Positions 20,033-31,822 of a stretch of DNA of 64,000 nt are shown piece after piece; the stretch's first letter is position 1; the number at the start of each line of letters is the position of its first letter. The notes under the pieces were generated by a model, which saw only the letters and a list, made by a program, of their open reading frames with translations, was not told the DNA's origin and searched no databases. Source of the DNA: Antarcticibacterium sp. 1MA-6-2 (GTDB taxonomy: Bacteria > Bacteroidota > Bacteroidia > Flavobacteriales > Flavobacteriaceae); assembly GCF_021535135.1 (NCBI RefSeq), contig NZ_CP091036.1, positions 4,092,001 to 4,156,000 on the forward strand, read 5' to 3'. Both the position numbers and the translations under genes were made by a program.

Positions 20033-20520
20033 ATGAAAAATTTAGAAGATTTATTTCAACATCAATTAAAAGATCTTTATAGTGCCGAATCGCAATTAAT
20101 TAAAGCGTTACCAAAAATGGCAAAAAAGGCAAGTGATGATAAGTTGAAAAAAGCTATTGAAAAACATCTTGAAGAAACTAAGGAGCATAAAGAACGTTTA
20201 AAGGAAGTATGTGATGAACTGGGAATTAAACCAACTTAGGTGAAGAATGTAAAGCTATGAAAGGCTTAATTGAAGAGGCCGAAAGTTTTCTGGAAGAAGA
20301 TGCAGACGAAGATGTGAAAGATGCAGGAATTATTGCAGAAGCACAACGAGTGGAACACTACGAGATTTCCGGATACGGAACAGTAATTCGTTATGCCAAA
20401 GAACTTGGACATGATAAAATTGCTAAAAAACTGGCCAAAACATTGGAACAGGAATATAAAGCAGACGAGGATCTTAATAAAATGGCAGAAGGACGATTAA
20501 ACAGGGAAGCAAAAAAATAG
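20033..20520 (+). CDS. YciE/DUF892 ferritin-like protein, frameshifted
   Basis: About 162 codons of an all-helical ferritin-like fold. Typical features are [20 protein letters not shown] at the N-terminus (Glu and Asp of helix 1) and [20 protein letters not shown] with further Glu/His ligands, ending in [17 protein letters not shown]. The frame breaks at about 20236-20240: IKPT then TAG in ACTTAGGTGAAG; ACTGGTGAAG gives [13 protein letters not shown]892 proteins are induced by stress in enterobacteria (YciE/YciF) and may bind diiron. This one begins a group of stress-type genes on the same strand, but a terminator follows it. Confidence 0.88.
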
Positions 20521-20722
20521 TTCCCGCTTTAAAATATTAGAAGAAACGCCTGGAGAAATTCAGGCGTTTTTTATTTGTAGTATTTATTACCAAAAGTTTT
20601 GACCCCAATCTTTTTCTTCTCAGGCTAAGTTAAAGCTGTGTTATCTAAAACCTTACATGAAGTTAAATTAGTTAAAAGGCTCTCATTTCAGAATTTTAGA
20701 GGCTAAATTTAAGTATACAATT
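20521..20722. other. Gap between the two helical-bundle genes, with terminator
   Basis: Holds a rho-independent terminator: AAACGCCTG (20544-20552) and CAGGCGTTT (20561-20569) followed by T. The remaining about 150 bp show no ORF or clear promoter element. Confidence 0.7.
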
Positions 20723-20730
20723 AAAGGAGG
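20723..20730 (+). promoter_or_regulatory. Strong Shine-Dalgarno sequence
   Basis: AAAGGAGG six bases before the ATG at 20737. Such a full SD is unusual in this window: other genes have none, as expected for Bacteroidota, where SD usage is rare. Confidence 0.6.
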
Positions 20731-20736
20731 GAAATC

Positions 20737-21262
20737 ATGGGTTACAGGGAAGATACCATTGGATTATTATATAAAGTTCTGGCTAAGAGCTTTTTAGACG
20801 GAAGGGTTTACATAAGTGCTGCAGAGAGCAGTAAAAGACTCTTATATAAAAACTTTTTTCGAAAGCTTGCGCATCAAAAACGAGCATTTTGTAAAAGAAT
20901 TAAGTACGAAATAGAAGTACTAGAGAATGAAATTTTATTAATGGGTGGAGAAATTAAATCTTACCCAGATTGGGAAGACCATCACTCACCAATTTTACCT
21001 AGTTTTTCGGGTAGAGAAAGACGGACTGATTAAAGAATGCTACCGCCGGGAAAAGCAAAACATCGGGTTTTACAACAGTCTGCTTTCGAGAATAAGTATG
21101 GGTCAAATAAGAGAGATGCTGCTTTTTCAAAAACACTCTATGCAGCTAATTCTTAATGAGATCGAATCCATGGGATTGAAATTATACCAGGATCTCGAAG
21201 AGGAAATGGATCACTTGGAAAACTTCAGCGGAAGAAATTTGGGTGAAAAAAATTACAGTTAG
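20737..21262 (+). CDS. Four-helix-bundle protein, DUF2383/PA2169-like, frameshifted
   Basis: About 175 codons, entirely helical and charged. The first helix pair (LLYKVLAKSFLDGRVYISAA, then LYKNFFRKLAHQKRAFCKRI) fits the ferritin-like DUF2383/PA2169 pattern of a Glu/Asp-rich bundle, but conservation is weak. The second half (RVEKDGLIKECYRREKQNIG and LLFQKHSMQLILNEIES) repeats the same helix pattern. The frame breaks at about 21002-21008 in a T run (AGTTTTTCGG; removing one T joins ILPSF to RVEKDG). Role unknown. Position between a YciE-like protein and a Rieske oxidoreductase suggests a stress function. It ends before a strong terminator at 21282-21314. Confidence 0.6.
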
Positions 21263-21281
21263 AATAAATATATCAGAATAT

Positions 21282-21314
21282 AAAAAACCTGAAGATTTGA
21301 TTTTCAGGTTTTTT
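21282..21314 (+). terminator. Terminator after the four-helix-bundle gene
   Basis: Inverted repeat AAAAAACCTGAA / TTTCAGGTTTTTT with an 8-base loop, followed by further T, ending 24 bp before the next start. Confidence 0.85.
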
Positions 21315-21337
21315 ATTTAACTCTTAATATAAATAGA

Positions 21338-22834
21338 ATGTTCACAAATTCAATTTGGAATGCACACGCCGCAAATCAATCTTTTTCAGAATTAAATGAA
21401 GATCTTACGGTAGATGTTGCCATAGTGGGAGGGGGAATTACCGGGGTAACTACTGCCTTTCTTTTAAAAGAAAGGGGAATGAAGGTAGCCATATTAGAAG
21501 CCCGTGAAATAGGACGTGGTACTTCTTCCCACAGTACTGGAAACCTTTACGCAATAACAGATAATCTTCTTGAGCCTCTAAGGTCCAAGTATGATAAAGA
21601 GGTGGTTGGAAAAATAGTGAGAGCAAGGGAAAGCGCTGTGAATTTTATTGAACAAACGGTACAGCGATTCCAAATTGAATGCGACTTTAAAAGATTGCCG
21701 CTCTATCTTTTTGAAGATAAGAATGAAAAGGATTTGGGAGCTGAAAGAAAAAGAGCCGAAGAAGCCGGGTTAGGAACAGCTGATTTAACCGAGCCATTTC
21801 CGGTGAGTGGTATTAAAGGTTTTAGTTATCCAGATCAGGCCCAATTCAATCCGTTGCTTTATATACAGGGTCTGGCAAAGGTGATAGAAGGAGAGAATTG
21901 CTCCATTTATGAGAACACCCGGGTGAGCGATATTGATAAAACTGATAATGGTTTTATTCTTAAAACTACTGGGGGAAGAGTTACTGCTAAATACGTGATC
22001 CAGGCCACGCATACACCAAAGGGTGTAGAGCTGCAGTATCACACCGTGTTAGGACCGTATAGAGAATATGGAATAGCTGCAAAACTTCAATCGGGAACTT
22101 ATCCTGAAGGTATATTTTGGGGATATTTCAATGGTGACAAATTCTCTTTTAGATCGTATTCCAGGGGAGGCGAACAATATCTATTATGTATAGGCAGGCC
22201 TCACAAGGTTGGCCAGGCAAAAGATAATAAAGAGCATATTCAGGAACTTATAAGCTTTGCAGAGGAAAAATTTAAAATTAAGGAAGTAGTTTATAAATGG
22301 GGTGGACAAAATTATAAACCTGCCGATCTCCTCCCGTACATTGGACGAAAAACCTCCAATTCCAATGAGTTAATTGCAACAGGATTTTCTACGGATGGTT
22401 TAACCTATGGAACCTTATCGGCAATAATAAATACTGATATTATTACGGGAAGGAAGAATGAATACGAGGCTCTTTTTAAAGCTTCCCGACATAATCCTGC
22501 AAAAGCATCAAAAGAATTTATAAAGGAAAATTTTGATGTAGCTGCCCAACTGGTTAAGGATTGGCTTTCTAGAGGTTCAGATGAGCAACTTAAGAACATC
22601 CCTCCTGGAGAAGCTCAAGTTGTAAAAATAGACAATAAAAAAGTAGCAGTTTATCGCACAAATGGAGGTGAATTTAGAGCTTTCTCTGCGGTTTGCACTC
22701 ATATGGGATGTATTGTCAATTGGAACAATGCCGAAAAATCCTGGGACTGTCCATGCCATGGAACCCGCTTTGATGTAGAAGGGGAAGTACTGGAAGGACC
22801 CGCCTTTGATCCTTTACAAAGAATTCAGGAGTAA
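21338..22834 (+). CDS. FAD-dependent oxidoreductase with C-terminal Rieske domain
   Basis: Protein of 498 residues, intact. The N-terminal DAO-type domain has VDVAIVGGGITGVTTAFLL, the dinucleotide-binding site, followed by SHSTGNLYAIT. The C-terminal about 85 residues form a Rieske [2Fe-2S] domain with CTHMGCIV and CPCHGTRF, i.e. CxH and CxxH ligand pairs. This fusion occurs in many bacteria and is thought to be a redox enzyme for an amine or acid substrate; the substrate is unknown. Neighbours on the same strand are a metallo-beta-lactamase-fold hydrolase 15 bp downstream and an alcohol dehydrogenase, so all three may be co-transcribed. Confidence 0.9.
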   Translation: MFTNSIWNAHAANQSFSELNEDLTVDVAIVGGGITGVTTAFLLKERGMKVAILEAREIGRGTSSHSTGNLYAITDNLLEPLRSKYDKEVVGKIVRARESAVNFIEQTVQRFQIECDFKRLPLYLFEDKNEKDLGAERKRAEEAGLGTADLTEPFPVSGIKGFSYPDQAQFNPLLYIQGLAKVIEGENCSIYENTRVSDIDKTDNGFILKTTGGRVTAKYVIQATHTPKGVELQYHTVLGPYREYGIAAKLQSGTYPEGIFWGYFNGDKFSFRSYSRGGEQYLLCIGRPHKVGQAKDNKEHIQELISFAEEKFKIKEVVYKWGGQNYKPADLLPYIGRKTSNSNELIATGFSTDGLTYGTLSAIINTDIITGRKNEYEALFKASRHNPAKASKEFIKENFDVAAQLVKDWLSRGSDEQLKNIPPGEAQVVKIDNKKVAVYRTNGGEFRAFSAVCTHMGCIVNWNNAEKSWDCPCHGTRFDVEGEVLEGPAFDPLQRIQE

Positions 22835-22849
22835 TATAAATTAAAAATT

Positions 22850-23707
22850 ATGGAAGAGAAAATGCACCAGAGTAAAGATAACAAGTTTATTCCTATGACC
22901 TCTATTTCGAGTGGTAAGGGAAGGGAAATTCGTAATGATGTATTTTACTACACCAATCAAATAGTAAATGTAATAATGATTGGGGATCCTGCAGGAGATT
23001 GGGTTTTAATAGATGCAGGAATGCCTAAATCGGGAGAGGAAATTGTAAAAGTTGCTGAGAAGAGGTTTGGTAAAGGAAAAAAACCAGTAGCCATAATATT
23101 AACTCATGGACACTTTGACCATGTTGGTGGACTGGTTCATCTTATCAATGAATGGGGAGTTCCTGTATACGCACACCCTCTTGAATTTTTGTACCTCACA
23201 GGAGAGAAGAGATATCCCGAGCCTGATACATCTGTTGAGGGTGGTATGCTTGCTAAAATTTCTTCAATTTATCCTATAGAACCCATTAATATATCGGGTG
23301 TCCTAAGGGAACTTCCTACAGACTTTACTGTACCCGGTCTTCCGGAATGGAAATGGATCCATGTCCCGGGACACTCCCCGGGGCAGGTGGCATTATTCCG
23401 GGAAAAGGATAAAGTTCTTATTGCGGCCGATGCTTTTGTAACCGTAAAACAGGATTCCATGTACAAAGTGCTGGTTCAGAAGACCGAAGTACAGGGTCCT
23501 CCGGTTTATTTAACTACTAACTGGGAAATGGCAGAAGAATCAGTTCAAAAATTGGAAGCCCTTAAACCTGATTATGCTGTAACAGGCCATGGCAGTCATA
23601 TGGAGGGAGAGGAATTAAAACAGGGATTAAAACATCTGGCAGATAATTTTAAAGAAGATGGAGTTCCCTCTCACGGAAAGTTTGTGAGGGATGAACGAAA
23701 GAAATAA
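22850..23707 (+). CDS. Metallo-beta-lactamase-fold hydrolase
   Basis: Protein of 285 residues. Metal-binding motif THGHFDHVGG (HxHxDH), then HVPGHSPGQVAL (third His), AADAF (bridging Asp) and TGHGSHMEG (last His). These are the five MBL signatures for a binuclear metal site. The family hydrolyses thioesters, lactones or phosphodiesters, or has sulfur dioxygenase-like activity. The substrate cannot be decided. It lies between the Rieske oxidoreductase (15-bp gap) and the alcohol dehydrogenase (26-bp gap), so an oxidative or detoxification role is inferred. Confidence 0.9.
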   Translation: MEEKMHQSKDNKFIPMTSISSGKGREIRNDVFYYTNQIVNVIMIGDPAGDWVLIDAGMPKSGEEIVKVAEKRFGKGKKPVAIILTHGHFDHVGGLVHLINEWGVPVYAHPLEFLYLTGEKRYPEPDTSVEGGMLAKISSIYPIEPINISGVLRELPTDFTVPGLPEWKWIHVPGHSPGQVALFREKDKVLIAADAFVTVKQDSMYKVLVQKTEVQGPPVYLTTNWEMAEESVQKLEALKPDYAVTGHGSHMEGEELKQGLKHLADNFKEDGVPSHGKFVRDERKK

Positions 23708-23733
23708 TTCAATATTAACTAAAACAGAAAAAT

Positions 23734-24910
23734 ATGAAAGCATTAGTTTGGCACGGAAGGAATGACGTAAGAATAGATAATGTACCTGATCCTAAAATAC
23801 AGGATCCCGGAGATATAATAATAAAGATCACCTCCACAGCAATTTGTGGGTCCGATCTTCATATTCTCGATGGATTGGTGCCAACTATGAAAGAAGGAGA
23901 TATTTTGGGTCACGAATTCATGGGAGAAGTGGTGGAAATAGGTCATAATGTCCAAAAGTTTCGAAAAGGGGATAGGGTAGTGGTACCTTTTACTATTGCA
24001 TGCGGGCACTGTAGTTATTGTAATGACACCCTCTATAGTTTGTGTGATAATTCAAATCCAAAGCCTGATCTTGCAAAAGCAAATCTGGGCCATGCAACTT
24101 CTGCCATATTTGGTTATTCTCATATGATGGGAGGTTTTTCCGGTGGACAGGCAGAATATGTAAGGGTGCCTTATGCCGATGTGGGACTTGATTAAGGTGC
24201 CTGATACCCTCAATGATGAACAGGCGCTATTTCTATCAGATATTTTTCCCACCGGATATATGGCTGCTGAAAATGCTAATATACAAAGAGGAGATACAGT
24301 CGCTATATGGGGTTGCGGTCCTGTGGGCCAATTTGCTATTCAGAGTGCCTGGATGCTGGGAGCAGGAAGAGTTATTGCAATAGACAATGTAGAAGAAAGA
24401 TTAAATCTCGCTGAAGTTCACGGTAAAGCAGAAGTTATTCGCACCACTGACAGGACAGATGTTTACGAGAAATTGATGGAAATGACCAACGGAAAAGGTC
24501 CTGATTCCTGTATTGATGCTGTGGGGGCAGAAGCCCATGGAGATAGTATGATAGGAAAGGTAGTGGATAAAACAAAAGAAGTCCTGTCACTTCCTATGTC
24601 CAGACCTTACGTTCTCCAACAGATCATGATGAGCTGTAAAAAAGCAGGAACAGTGTCCATTCCCGGAGTTTATGTAGGCTTCGTTAATGAAGTTCCTTTT
24701 GGTGCGGCAATGAACAAAGCTCTCAAGTTTAATATGGGCCAAACGCATGTACAACGGTATATGAAACCACTCCTGGAAAAAATAGAGGAGGGAGCAATAG
24801 ATCCCACATTTATAATAACACATAGGTTGCCTTTAAGTGAGGCTCCGGAAGCCTATAAAACCTTTAAAGAGAAGAAGGATAACTGCATTAAAGTCGTTTT
24901 GACTCCTTAA
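23734..24910 (+). CDS. Zinc-dependent alcohol dehydrogenase (FdhA-like MDR), frameshifted
   Basis: Medium-chain dehydrogenase/reductase of about 392 codons. Catalytic zinc residues are in [14 protein letters not shown] and [12 protein letters not shown]. The structural zinc loop is [15 protein letters not shown]. The NAD(P) site is [15 protein letters not shown]. The sequence is similar to glutathione-independent formaldehyde or threonine-type dehydrogenases. The frame breaks at about 24189-24196 (VGLD then TAA; an extra base makes GGACTTGATTAAGGTG, and [12 protein letters not shown] follows in the next frame). The aldehyde/alcohol substrate is unknown. It closes the stress cluster and ends 8-10 bp before a bidirectional terminator. 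Confidence 0.9.
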
Positions 24911-24918
24911 TTTATAAC

Positions 24919-24952
24919 TAAAAAAGCCCGGAAATTTCCGGGCTTTTTTTTA
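24919..24952. terminator. Bidirectional terminator between the dehydrogenase and giant gene A
   Basis: Stem AAAAAAGCCCGGAAA / TTTCCGGGCTTTTTTT centred near 24934. The A and T runs on both sides allow termination of both the + strand dehydrogenase and the reverse-strand giant gene, whose stop codon is at 24950-24952 inside the T run. Confidence 0.85.
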
Positions 24953-27900
24953 GTTGTTTATGATAATCTTCTTCTGTATAACACCCAAAGGAGTGGTCAA
25001 TTTTACAAGGTATACTGCAGAACTATAGTTACGAACGGGAAGTACAATTTCTTTAGGATTTTGAAGGTTCTTATGATCTTCCAGGATTTGGCCTCCAAGG
25101 CTGTAAATTGATACATCTATGATCTCTACCTGTTTTGGATTTTGTATAACCAGTTCTTTTAAATCGGAAATGTATTTTATAGAAATTTCCCCATTTACCT
25201 CTTCCCCTGGCTTTTCTTCTCCCGTGCCTTCTCCAGGTTTTTGAGGTTCCTCTTTTTCATCAGGTATTTCAGATACTACATCTTCTTTAAAGACAATTTG
25301 AAATCTTTCGTGGTAGAACCCAGGATCAAGGTTTATTGTAAAGTCTCCTTTTTTAAGATTCCAGAAAGTCTTATTTTCAAGATCCTTCACAAAAATATTA
25401 ACCTTCTCATCAAGATTTTCAACTTTGTTAAGCTTTATAGTCAAATCTCCCTCCTCTGTTGTTTTAATTCCTAAAGGCAGCACTCTGTTCAGATTAAAAT
25501 CAGGTACTCCCTGGATAACATATTCGCCATAATTAATGAGCCAGTACATATCTTCGGGAACATTGTCATTTAAAGCAGCATCATATCCAAGATCAAAACC
25601 ATCTGTAGTATTAGGATCAGCACCTACAAAGATTTGTCGGTTATAGTTGAGAGGTGATTTAAAATCAAGTCGAATCTTTGGACGGAGATCTGTTTTCTCA
25701 GTAGATTTTGAATGAACTTCAGGTTTAAGGAAAAGGGAACCACCTTCATTACCACTGGTCTCCCGTACGAAATCCCGCTGTGAATTTCTAAATATAACGT
25801 TTCCTCCAACTACGGTTACATCCATGGCATCTTCAGGATAATAAGAAGTATTGATGAAAAATCCCTGTCCTACAGGAATATACCGTCCTGGGATTTTATT
25901 TCCAATGCTATCATTTGCCATAACCCGTTCGTCACTTGAGATGGCCGGAACTCCACCTATTAAATTTCGCGTAGCATAACCGCCAATATATTCTTTTAAT
26001 ATGTGAGTGTCTCCACCGGAAAAATGATCCCAGAAATACACTGCTCCATTAAAAATATTAGCAGTGTTTGTTGCTCCACTTACATCAGAACTGCTAAGGT
26101 TGTCCAGAATAAATTTATTCACATCAATCGCCGATGGGTATGGATTCCCCAAAAGATAATTTTGCTCCTGTCCCACCGTTAAAGAAATTGTTCCGTTATT
26201 AGGTTTTCCTGTAAAGACATAATTTTGTCGATCTTCTATAGCTGCAGCCCCGGAAGTACCTTTCATAGTATAGCCTTCTCCTGCCCTTAAAGTGTCAAAT
26301 TGGCTAATTCTTTTCCATTCACTATATACGTTGGCAGTGCCCCTAAATTTATTCAACCAATAATTACTCACTTTCCTTGGGGTAGTAAAAGCACCGTCAG
26401 CAAACCAATAGGGTCCTCCAAAACTCAGGCCTTTTGGAGTACTGGAATTTGTTCCGTCAAGCATAACAGATGCTATAGTATAGGTGGAGTTATTGGGAGT
26501 CCCCCGCAGGGACACGGGGGAAGACCAGTAGTTATAATTATAACTATTGGCTGTTCCCTGCTGGTCTCTTTCAATAAATCCAGAGCTGGACTCCGCTAAG
26601 ACGCTTATTATACTTTGGGGCAGAGCTGTATCTTCAGGCTCTATGTCTTCTCTGGAAAGAATATCTGTTTGTAATAACTGTGATTCTCCAACCAGGTCAA
26701 TCGATCCATTTAACTGAAGATAATGGGTAATCGTGAGACTTTGACCGGAATTCTTTTCGTTTAATGCTTCCCCGGGATTTGCAATCGTTAATTTTCCCGT
26801 TTTGGAAAGTAATCCCAGAAGTTTAATGTTTTTACCACCGGAATTAATGTTGTGGGAAATACTGGCGATATTCCAGTCTATAACTGTAGTACCGTCAATT
26901 CCTTTGCTTCCCGGAGGATCCCACACCTGCGGTCTTAACCAGGTAGCATCGCTGAACCAGCTTCCTGCACGGGTTGAAATATAAGGTAAAGGAGCGGTTC
27001 TTTCCTGTATGGTCGTAATATTAATCAAATTACCTTTTGGACTATTGGTCACTTCTCCCAAAGTATAACCATTTTCAACCTTTTCCATTTGGTAATACCC
27101 GGATAGGGAAGTCCACGAGAGTTCTCCGGGCACATTGAAAGGTATTTCCACACCCTTAACTTTATCGGAGTTATTTTGGAGTCTTTGATTCATCATGAAG
27201 TGAAGCTGTTCCAGGGTAAGTGCAACATTCCAAATTCTCACCTCCTCTATCCAACCATGGAAATAATTAAGAGGGTTGGCAGGAGTAGCAGTATTGTATG
27301 CAGCACCTACAAGGAAGGGATGAACAACAGGCAATGGTACTCCGGGGGATGTGCCGCTGGCATTTACTTTAATTCCATCGACATATAAACCTTCGTCTAT
27401 TCCACCTTTAATTACAGCAATATGATACCACCTGTCTGTCCCAATGGGATATTGAGAGACAAGAGTGCTGTTGTTCCATCTAAATTTTGGAATATTATTT
27501 TCTATAATAAGATCATATCCTCCTTCAGCTAATCCGGAAATATTGCGTTTGGATAAAATAGTCTTTATACCGCCGGAAGTATTGGGATTGGGTTTGATCC
27601 AGGCTTCAAGAGCAAAATTTTCAGAAGGGTTAAAATGATCTCCAAAAATAATATGATCATTAATACCATCAAAATCCAAAGTACTGCAGAAACTAACCGA
27701 AATTTTGACATCATCACTACCTCCACAGGGAACAGTCCATCTCAAAGTATATGTTCCCTGGGCACCTGTAAATGTGGTTGTGGGATTATTCTTGTCGGCA
27801 AAAGATCCACTAAGCAGGTCCGTTGACAATAGTCCATTCCCCTGTCTGCCCTGGAGTTACTTCAGAAGTATAAACTGCTTCTAATTGTGTAGTGGTAGTT

Positions 27901-30900
27901 CCACAATATAAGGTTTGATCAGGTCCTGCGACTGCAAGAATTTGTGCAGGTTGTGCAATTTGTACAGGTAAAGTCAACTCACATCCATTAGCATCAATGA
28001 CTCTAACAGTATATTCTCCTGCAGTTAAGTTTGTTGCTGTTGCTGTTGTTTGGCCGTTACTCCAAACATAGATATAAGGGTCTCCTGTAGAATTAGGAGT
28101 TCCTCCTTCAGCAAGGACAGTAGCAGTACCATCACTGCCCATATAACAGGTAATACCTGTTTCTGAAGTCAACTTCAAAGAAAGGGGGTTAGAGGGTTGT
28201 CGAATTTCCACTTCGACAGTAGTGTAATTTTCTACTCCGTCATTAACAACAACTTTATATTTTCCTGCGGGAAGTCCTGTAAAGCTGCTTGAAGTTTGGG
28301 CATTTCTAACGGTACTTCCTGTAGAAGAAAGCAATTTATAAGTATAAGCTCCACTTCCTCCAGACGCTCTGGCATTTATTACTCCGTTTATTCCTCCATT
28401 ACATAGAAGCTCATTAGGAAATGCTACAGCATATAAAGGAGATCTTACCGTTGCTTCATTGTTAGTAGAATAGCATTTAGGGTCGGGACCTTCTCCACAT
28501 TTCCATTTTTTATTATTGGAGAAGGTAAAATAAATACCTTCTATTTTTAAAATTTTTCCACAACTATAATCAATAGGGATGGTTTGTGCTACGTCGGGAA
28601 TATCTGTACGATCATAAAAACAGCCAAAATCTTTAAAATTTTCCTTTACTCCAGTATCAATATTCTCAAGGGAATAAATATATTCTATGTATAAGGAATA
28701 TCTATGCGGGCTGCTCGGTACCCTTACGTAAAGATATTTTTGCTGGACATCATCGCAATTTGCAGTAGTAATTTCGTTACCATTACTATCACCGATGAAA
28801 TAGTCGTCTGCACTCAAATCATTTGAACCACAATCATCGGCAAAACAGCCACCTACATACTGTATTATAGTTTGTGTAAACTTCAGGCCTTTTGAATCAG
28901 TAACTATAACAGAAATAGTTTTGTCACCAATTTCTGAATATTCTACACGATGAATTCCTGGACCCGTTGCCGTCGATGGTGTACTTGCCTTACCAAAATT
29001 CCACTGGTAAGTATAAGGACCTGTTCCCCCTCTGGCAGTAAGATTATCTACTTTAAAATAGGAGGTTCTAATTAAATTTTCATCATCTTCACAAATTGAG
29101 GTGGGAATTATAATGGCATCCAGAGCATCTATTATGGTTACTTCTTTAGTAACGTTACACCCATTGGCATCGGTTACTGTGATCGTATAAGTCCCGGCAG
29201 GAAGGTTGTGAGCTGTTTGCCCTGTTTGGCTATTGCTTCCAACACCTGTCCATTTAAAAGTATAATTAGGACTTCCCCCACTAACCTGTGCAGTTGCAGT
29301 TCCTGTTGCCGATCCCCAGGATGTGGTTTCAGTAGTCAAAAATCCGGTGATCTTCAATTGAGTAGGAGTAGACACCGTTACAGTTCTGGCTTTTTCACAG
29401 CCATTTCCGTCTTTTACTATTACCGTATGATTTCCGGGAGCAAGTCCGGTAGCAGTTTGAGTTGTTTGCCCATTGCTCCATAAGAAGGAGTAATTTCCTG
29501 TTCCACCGCTAACTTCTACTCTTGCAGTTCCGTTATTTTGCTGGTAACAACCGGATGTGGTATAAACAGATGTAATTTCTACAAAGGTCTCCGGCTGGGT
29601 AATAGTAACGGAAAGAGGTGCAGTTGTACAACCATTAGCATCTTTTACTGTTACCGAATATGTTCCTGCAGGCAGATCAGTCTTTGTATCCCCTGCTCCT
29701 AATGAACCCCATGAATATGTATAGGGAGCAGTCCCCCCGGTGGCCGAAACAGTAACTGCTCCTGTAGCATAACCATTACACAAAACATCGGTTTTAGACA
29801 CAATAGTTGCAGATAGTTCAGCGGGTTCAGTAATTTCAAATGCCGGATCCAAAATTTCTGTGCAACCCTGATTTACCGCATCACGAATTTGAACTGAATA
29901 AGTTCCTACAGGTAAATTGTCAAAGATTTCACTTGTTTGCCAGGTAGTGCCATTTATGCTAAACTCGTATGAATCATATCCCCCCGTAGCGTTGGAGATA
30001 ATTATACTACCATCAGAACCCCCATTACAGCTCACGTTCTCACCGGAAATATCACCCCTTAGTGTAAAAGGGCGGGTAATCTCCAGGTGCGTGTCCAGGG
30101 AGATTCTACAATTGGGATGAGATTTATCTCTTATTAAGGTTGGGTAGGTACCGTCACTCAAATTGGTAAAAATTCCGGAGTCCTGCCAGGATGTACCACT
30201 GTTTATACTGTATTGGTAAGCACCTGAACCACCTATAGGAGATAAAATAGATATTGTACCATCGTTTGCAGTATTACAGGTAATATCAGTAAAAGAAACT
30301 GTGGCGCTTAAAATCTCCGGTTCCGTTACCATTACCTCCTGAGAAGTAATACAGGCATTAGCATCCTTAACTGTTATAGTATATGTACCTGCAGAAAGAT
30401 TGGTAAAAGTATTTGCACTTTTGAAGGTGCCATTGTTTAGTTTGTACTGATAAGATCCGGTTCCACCGGACACTGTTCCTGTTGTAATTGTTCCGTCATT
30501 TCCACCATGGCAGCTTACCGGAGTAAATGCTGGAGCAGCCATGCTAAGAGCGTCAGGTTGAGTAACAATAACCTCCTGAGAAGCTTCACAGGCGTTAGCA
30601 TCCTTAACTGTTATGGTATAAGTTCCTGCGGAAAGGTTTGAAAACGATTTGGCACTTCCGAAGTTGCCATTGTTTAATTTATATTGGTAAGTTCCGGTTC
30701 CACCAGATACAGCACGCGGTAACTGTACCGTCACTTGCACCATTACAGCTAACCCCTGTAGAAGTTGGGGCAGCAAGGATAAGTGCATCAGGTTGAGTTA
30801 CTGTTACTTCCTGAGAAGTTTCACATTCGTTTTGATCCCTAACGGTTATTATATAATTTCCAGCGGAAAGGTCTGGAAATGAATTTTCACTTCCGAAGGT

Positions 30901-31822
30901 GCTATCATTAATTTTATACTGATAAAATCCCGTTCCTCCAGAAACAGTTCCTGCTGTTACAGTTCCATCATTCCCGCCATTGCAGCTGACAGCCGTATAT
31001 GACGGAGCAGTCATACTAAGAGCATCAGGTTGAGTTACTGTTACTTCCTGAGAAGTTTCACATTCGTTTTGATCCCTAACAGTTAATATATAATTTCCAG
31101 CAGAAAGGTTTGAAAATGAATTTGTACTTCCAAAGGTGCCATCATTTAGTTTATACTGGTAAGATCCAGTTCCTCCGGAAACAGTTCCTGCTGTTACAGT
31201 TCCATCATTCCCACCATTGCAGCTAATTGCAGTAAAAGACGGAGCAGCCATGGTAAGAGCTTCAGGTTGAGAAACGATAATTTCCTGAGAGATTTCACAC
31301 GCATTAGCATCTTTAACTGTAAGAGTATAAGTTCCTTCTGTAAGTCCCGAGAAGGTGTTCGTAGAACTAAAATCTCCATTTAAAAAATATTCAAAAGGCG
31401 CTGTTCCTCCGGAAACGGTTCCTGCTGTAATAGAACCATCACTAGCTCCATGACAACTTACTTCTGTTGTAGTGGAAGGAGAAATTTGTAAGGGAGCGGG
31501 TTCTGTAACTTCAAAGGTTTTGGATGTAGAACTTCCCTCTTTATCAGTTACAGTGATGGTATAGGAACTTAACAGGCAGGTTGGAAACTGTTTCTGTTGT
31601 TTGGCTAAGTTCGGTCCAGGTGAAGGTATAAGGGGCAACCCCTCCGGAAATATTAACAGAGATACTCCCGTCATTAACGCCGGAACAAGATACATCCAGG
31701 ACAGTTCCGGAAATGGTAATTTCCACTGTCTTTGTATTTTTTGCCGTTAAAAAGGAGAGGGAAGAACCTAAAAGAAAAATTATTAGCAAAGAGGTTCTTG
31801 CCAGAAAAGTAATTTTTCCCAT
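24950..31822 (-). CDS. Giant T9SS-secreted surface protein A with about 13 SprB repeats, frameshifted
   Basis: About 2290 codons. Signal peptide MGKITFLARTSLLIIFLLGS. Then about 13 SprB/CNA-like repeats of 70-80 residues with the pattern SCNGGNDGT, SGGTG, YQYKLN, AGTYTITVKDANAC and TQP. A PKD-like segment (TGPYTYQWNFG) and a cysteine-containing insert (DDCGSNDLSADDYFIGD) sit before the last two repeats. Then come a LamG-type lectin domain (STLDFDGINDHIIFGDH), a low-complexity block with GTANSYNYNYWSSPV and GNPYPSAID, and a C-terminal T9SS sorting domain (SLGGQILED, ending in VIQKKIIINN). Three lesions break it: about 27811 (GCTTAGT), about 30713 and about 31570. The protein would be exported by the T9SS and attached to or released from the cell surface; adhesion is inferred, the ligand is unknown. 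Confidence 0.88.
30660..31380 (-). repeat. Near-identical SprB repeats in giant gene A
   Basis: Tandem in-frame repeats of 237 bp (79 codons) in the N-terminal half of gene A. The repeat start GCATCAGGTTGAGTTA occurs at 30785 and again at 31022, exactly 237 bp apart, and the copies are nearly identical over most of the unit; flanking copies have diverged. Such long direct repeats can recombine and change the length of the stalk. Confidence 0.75.
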
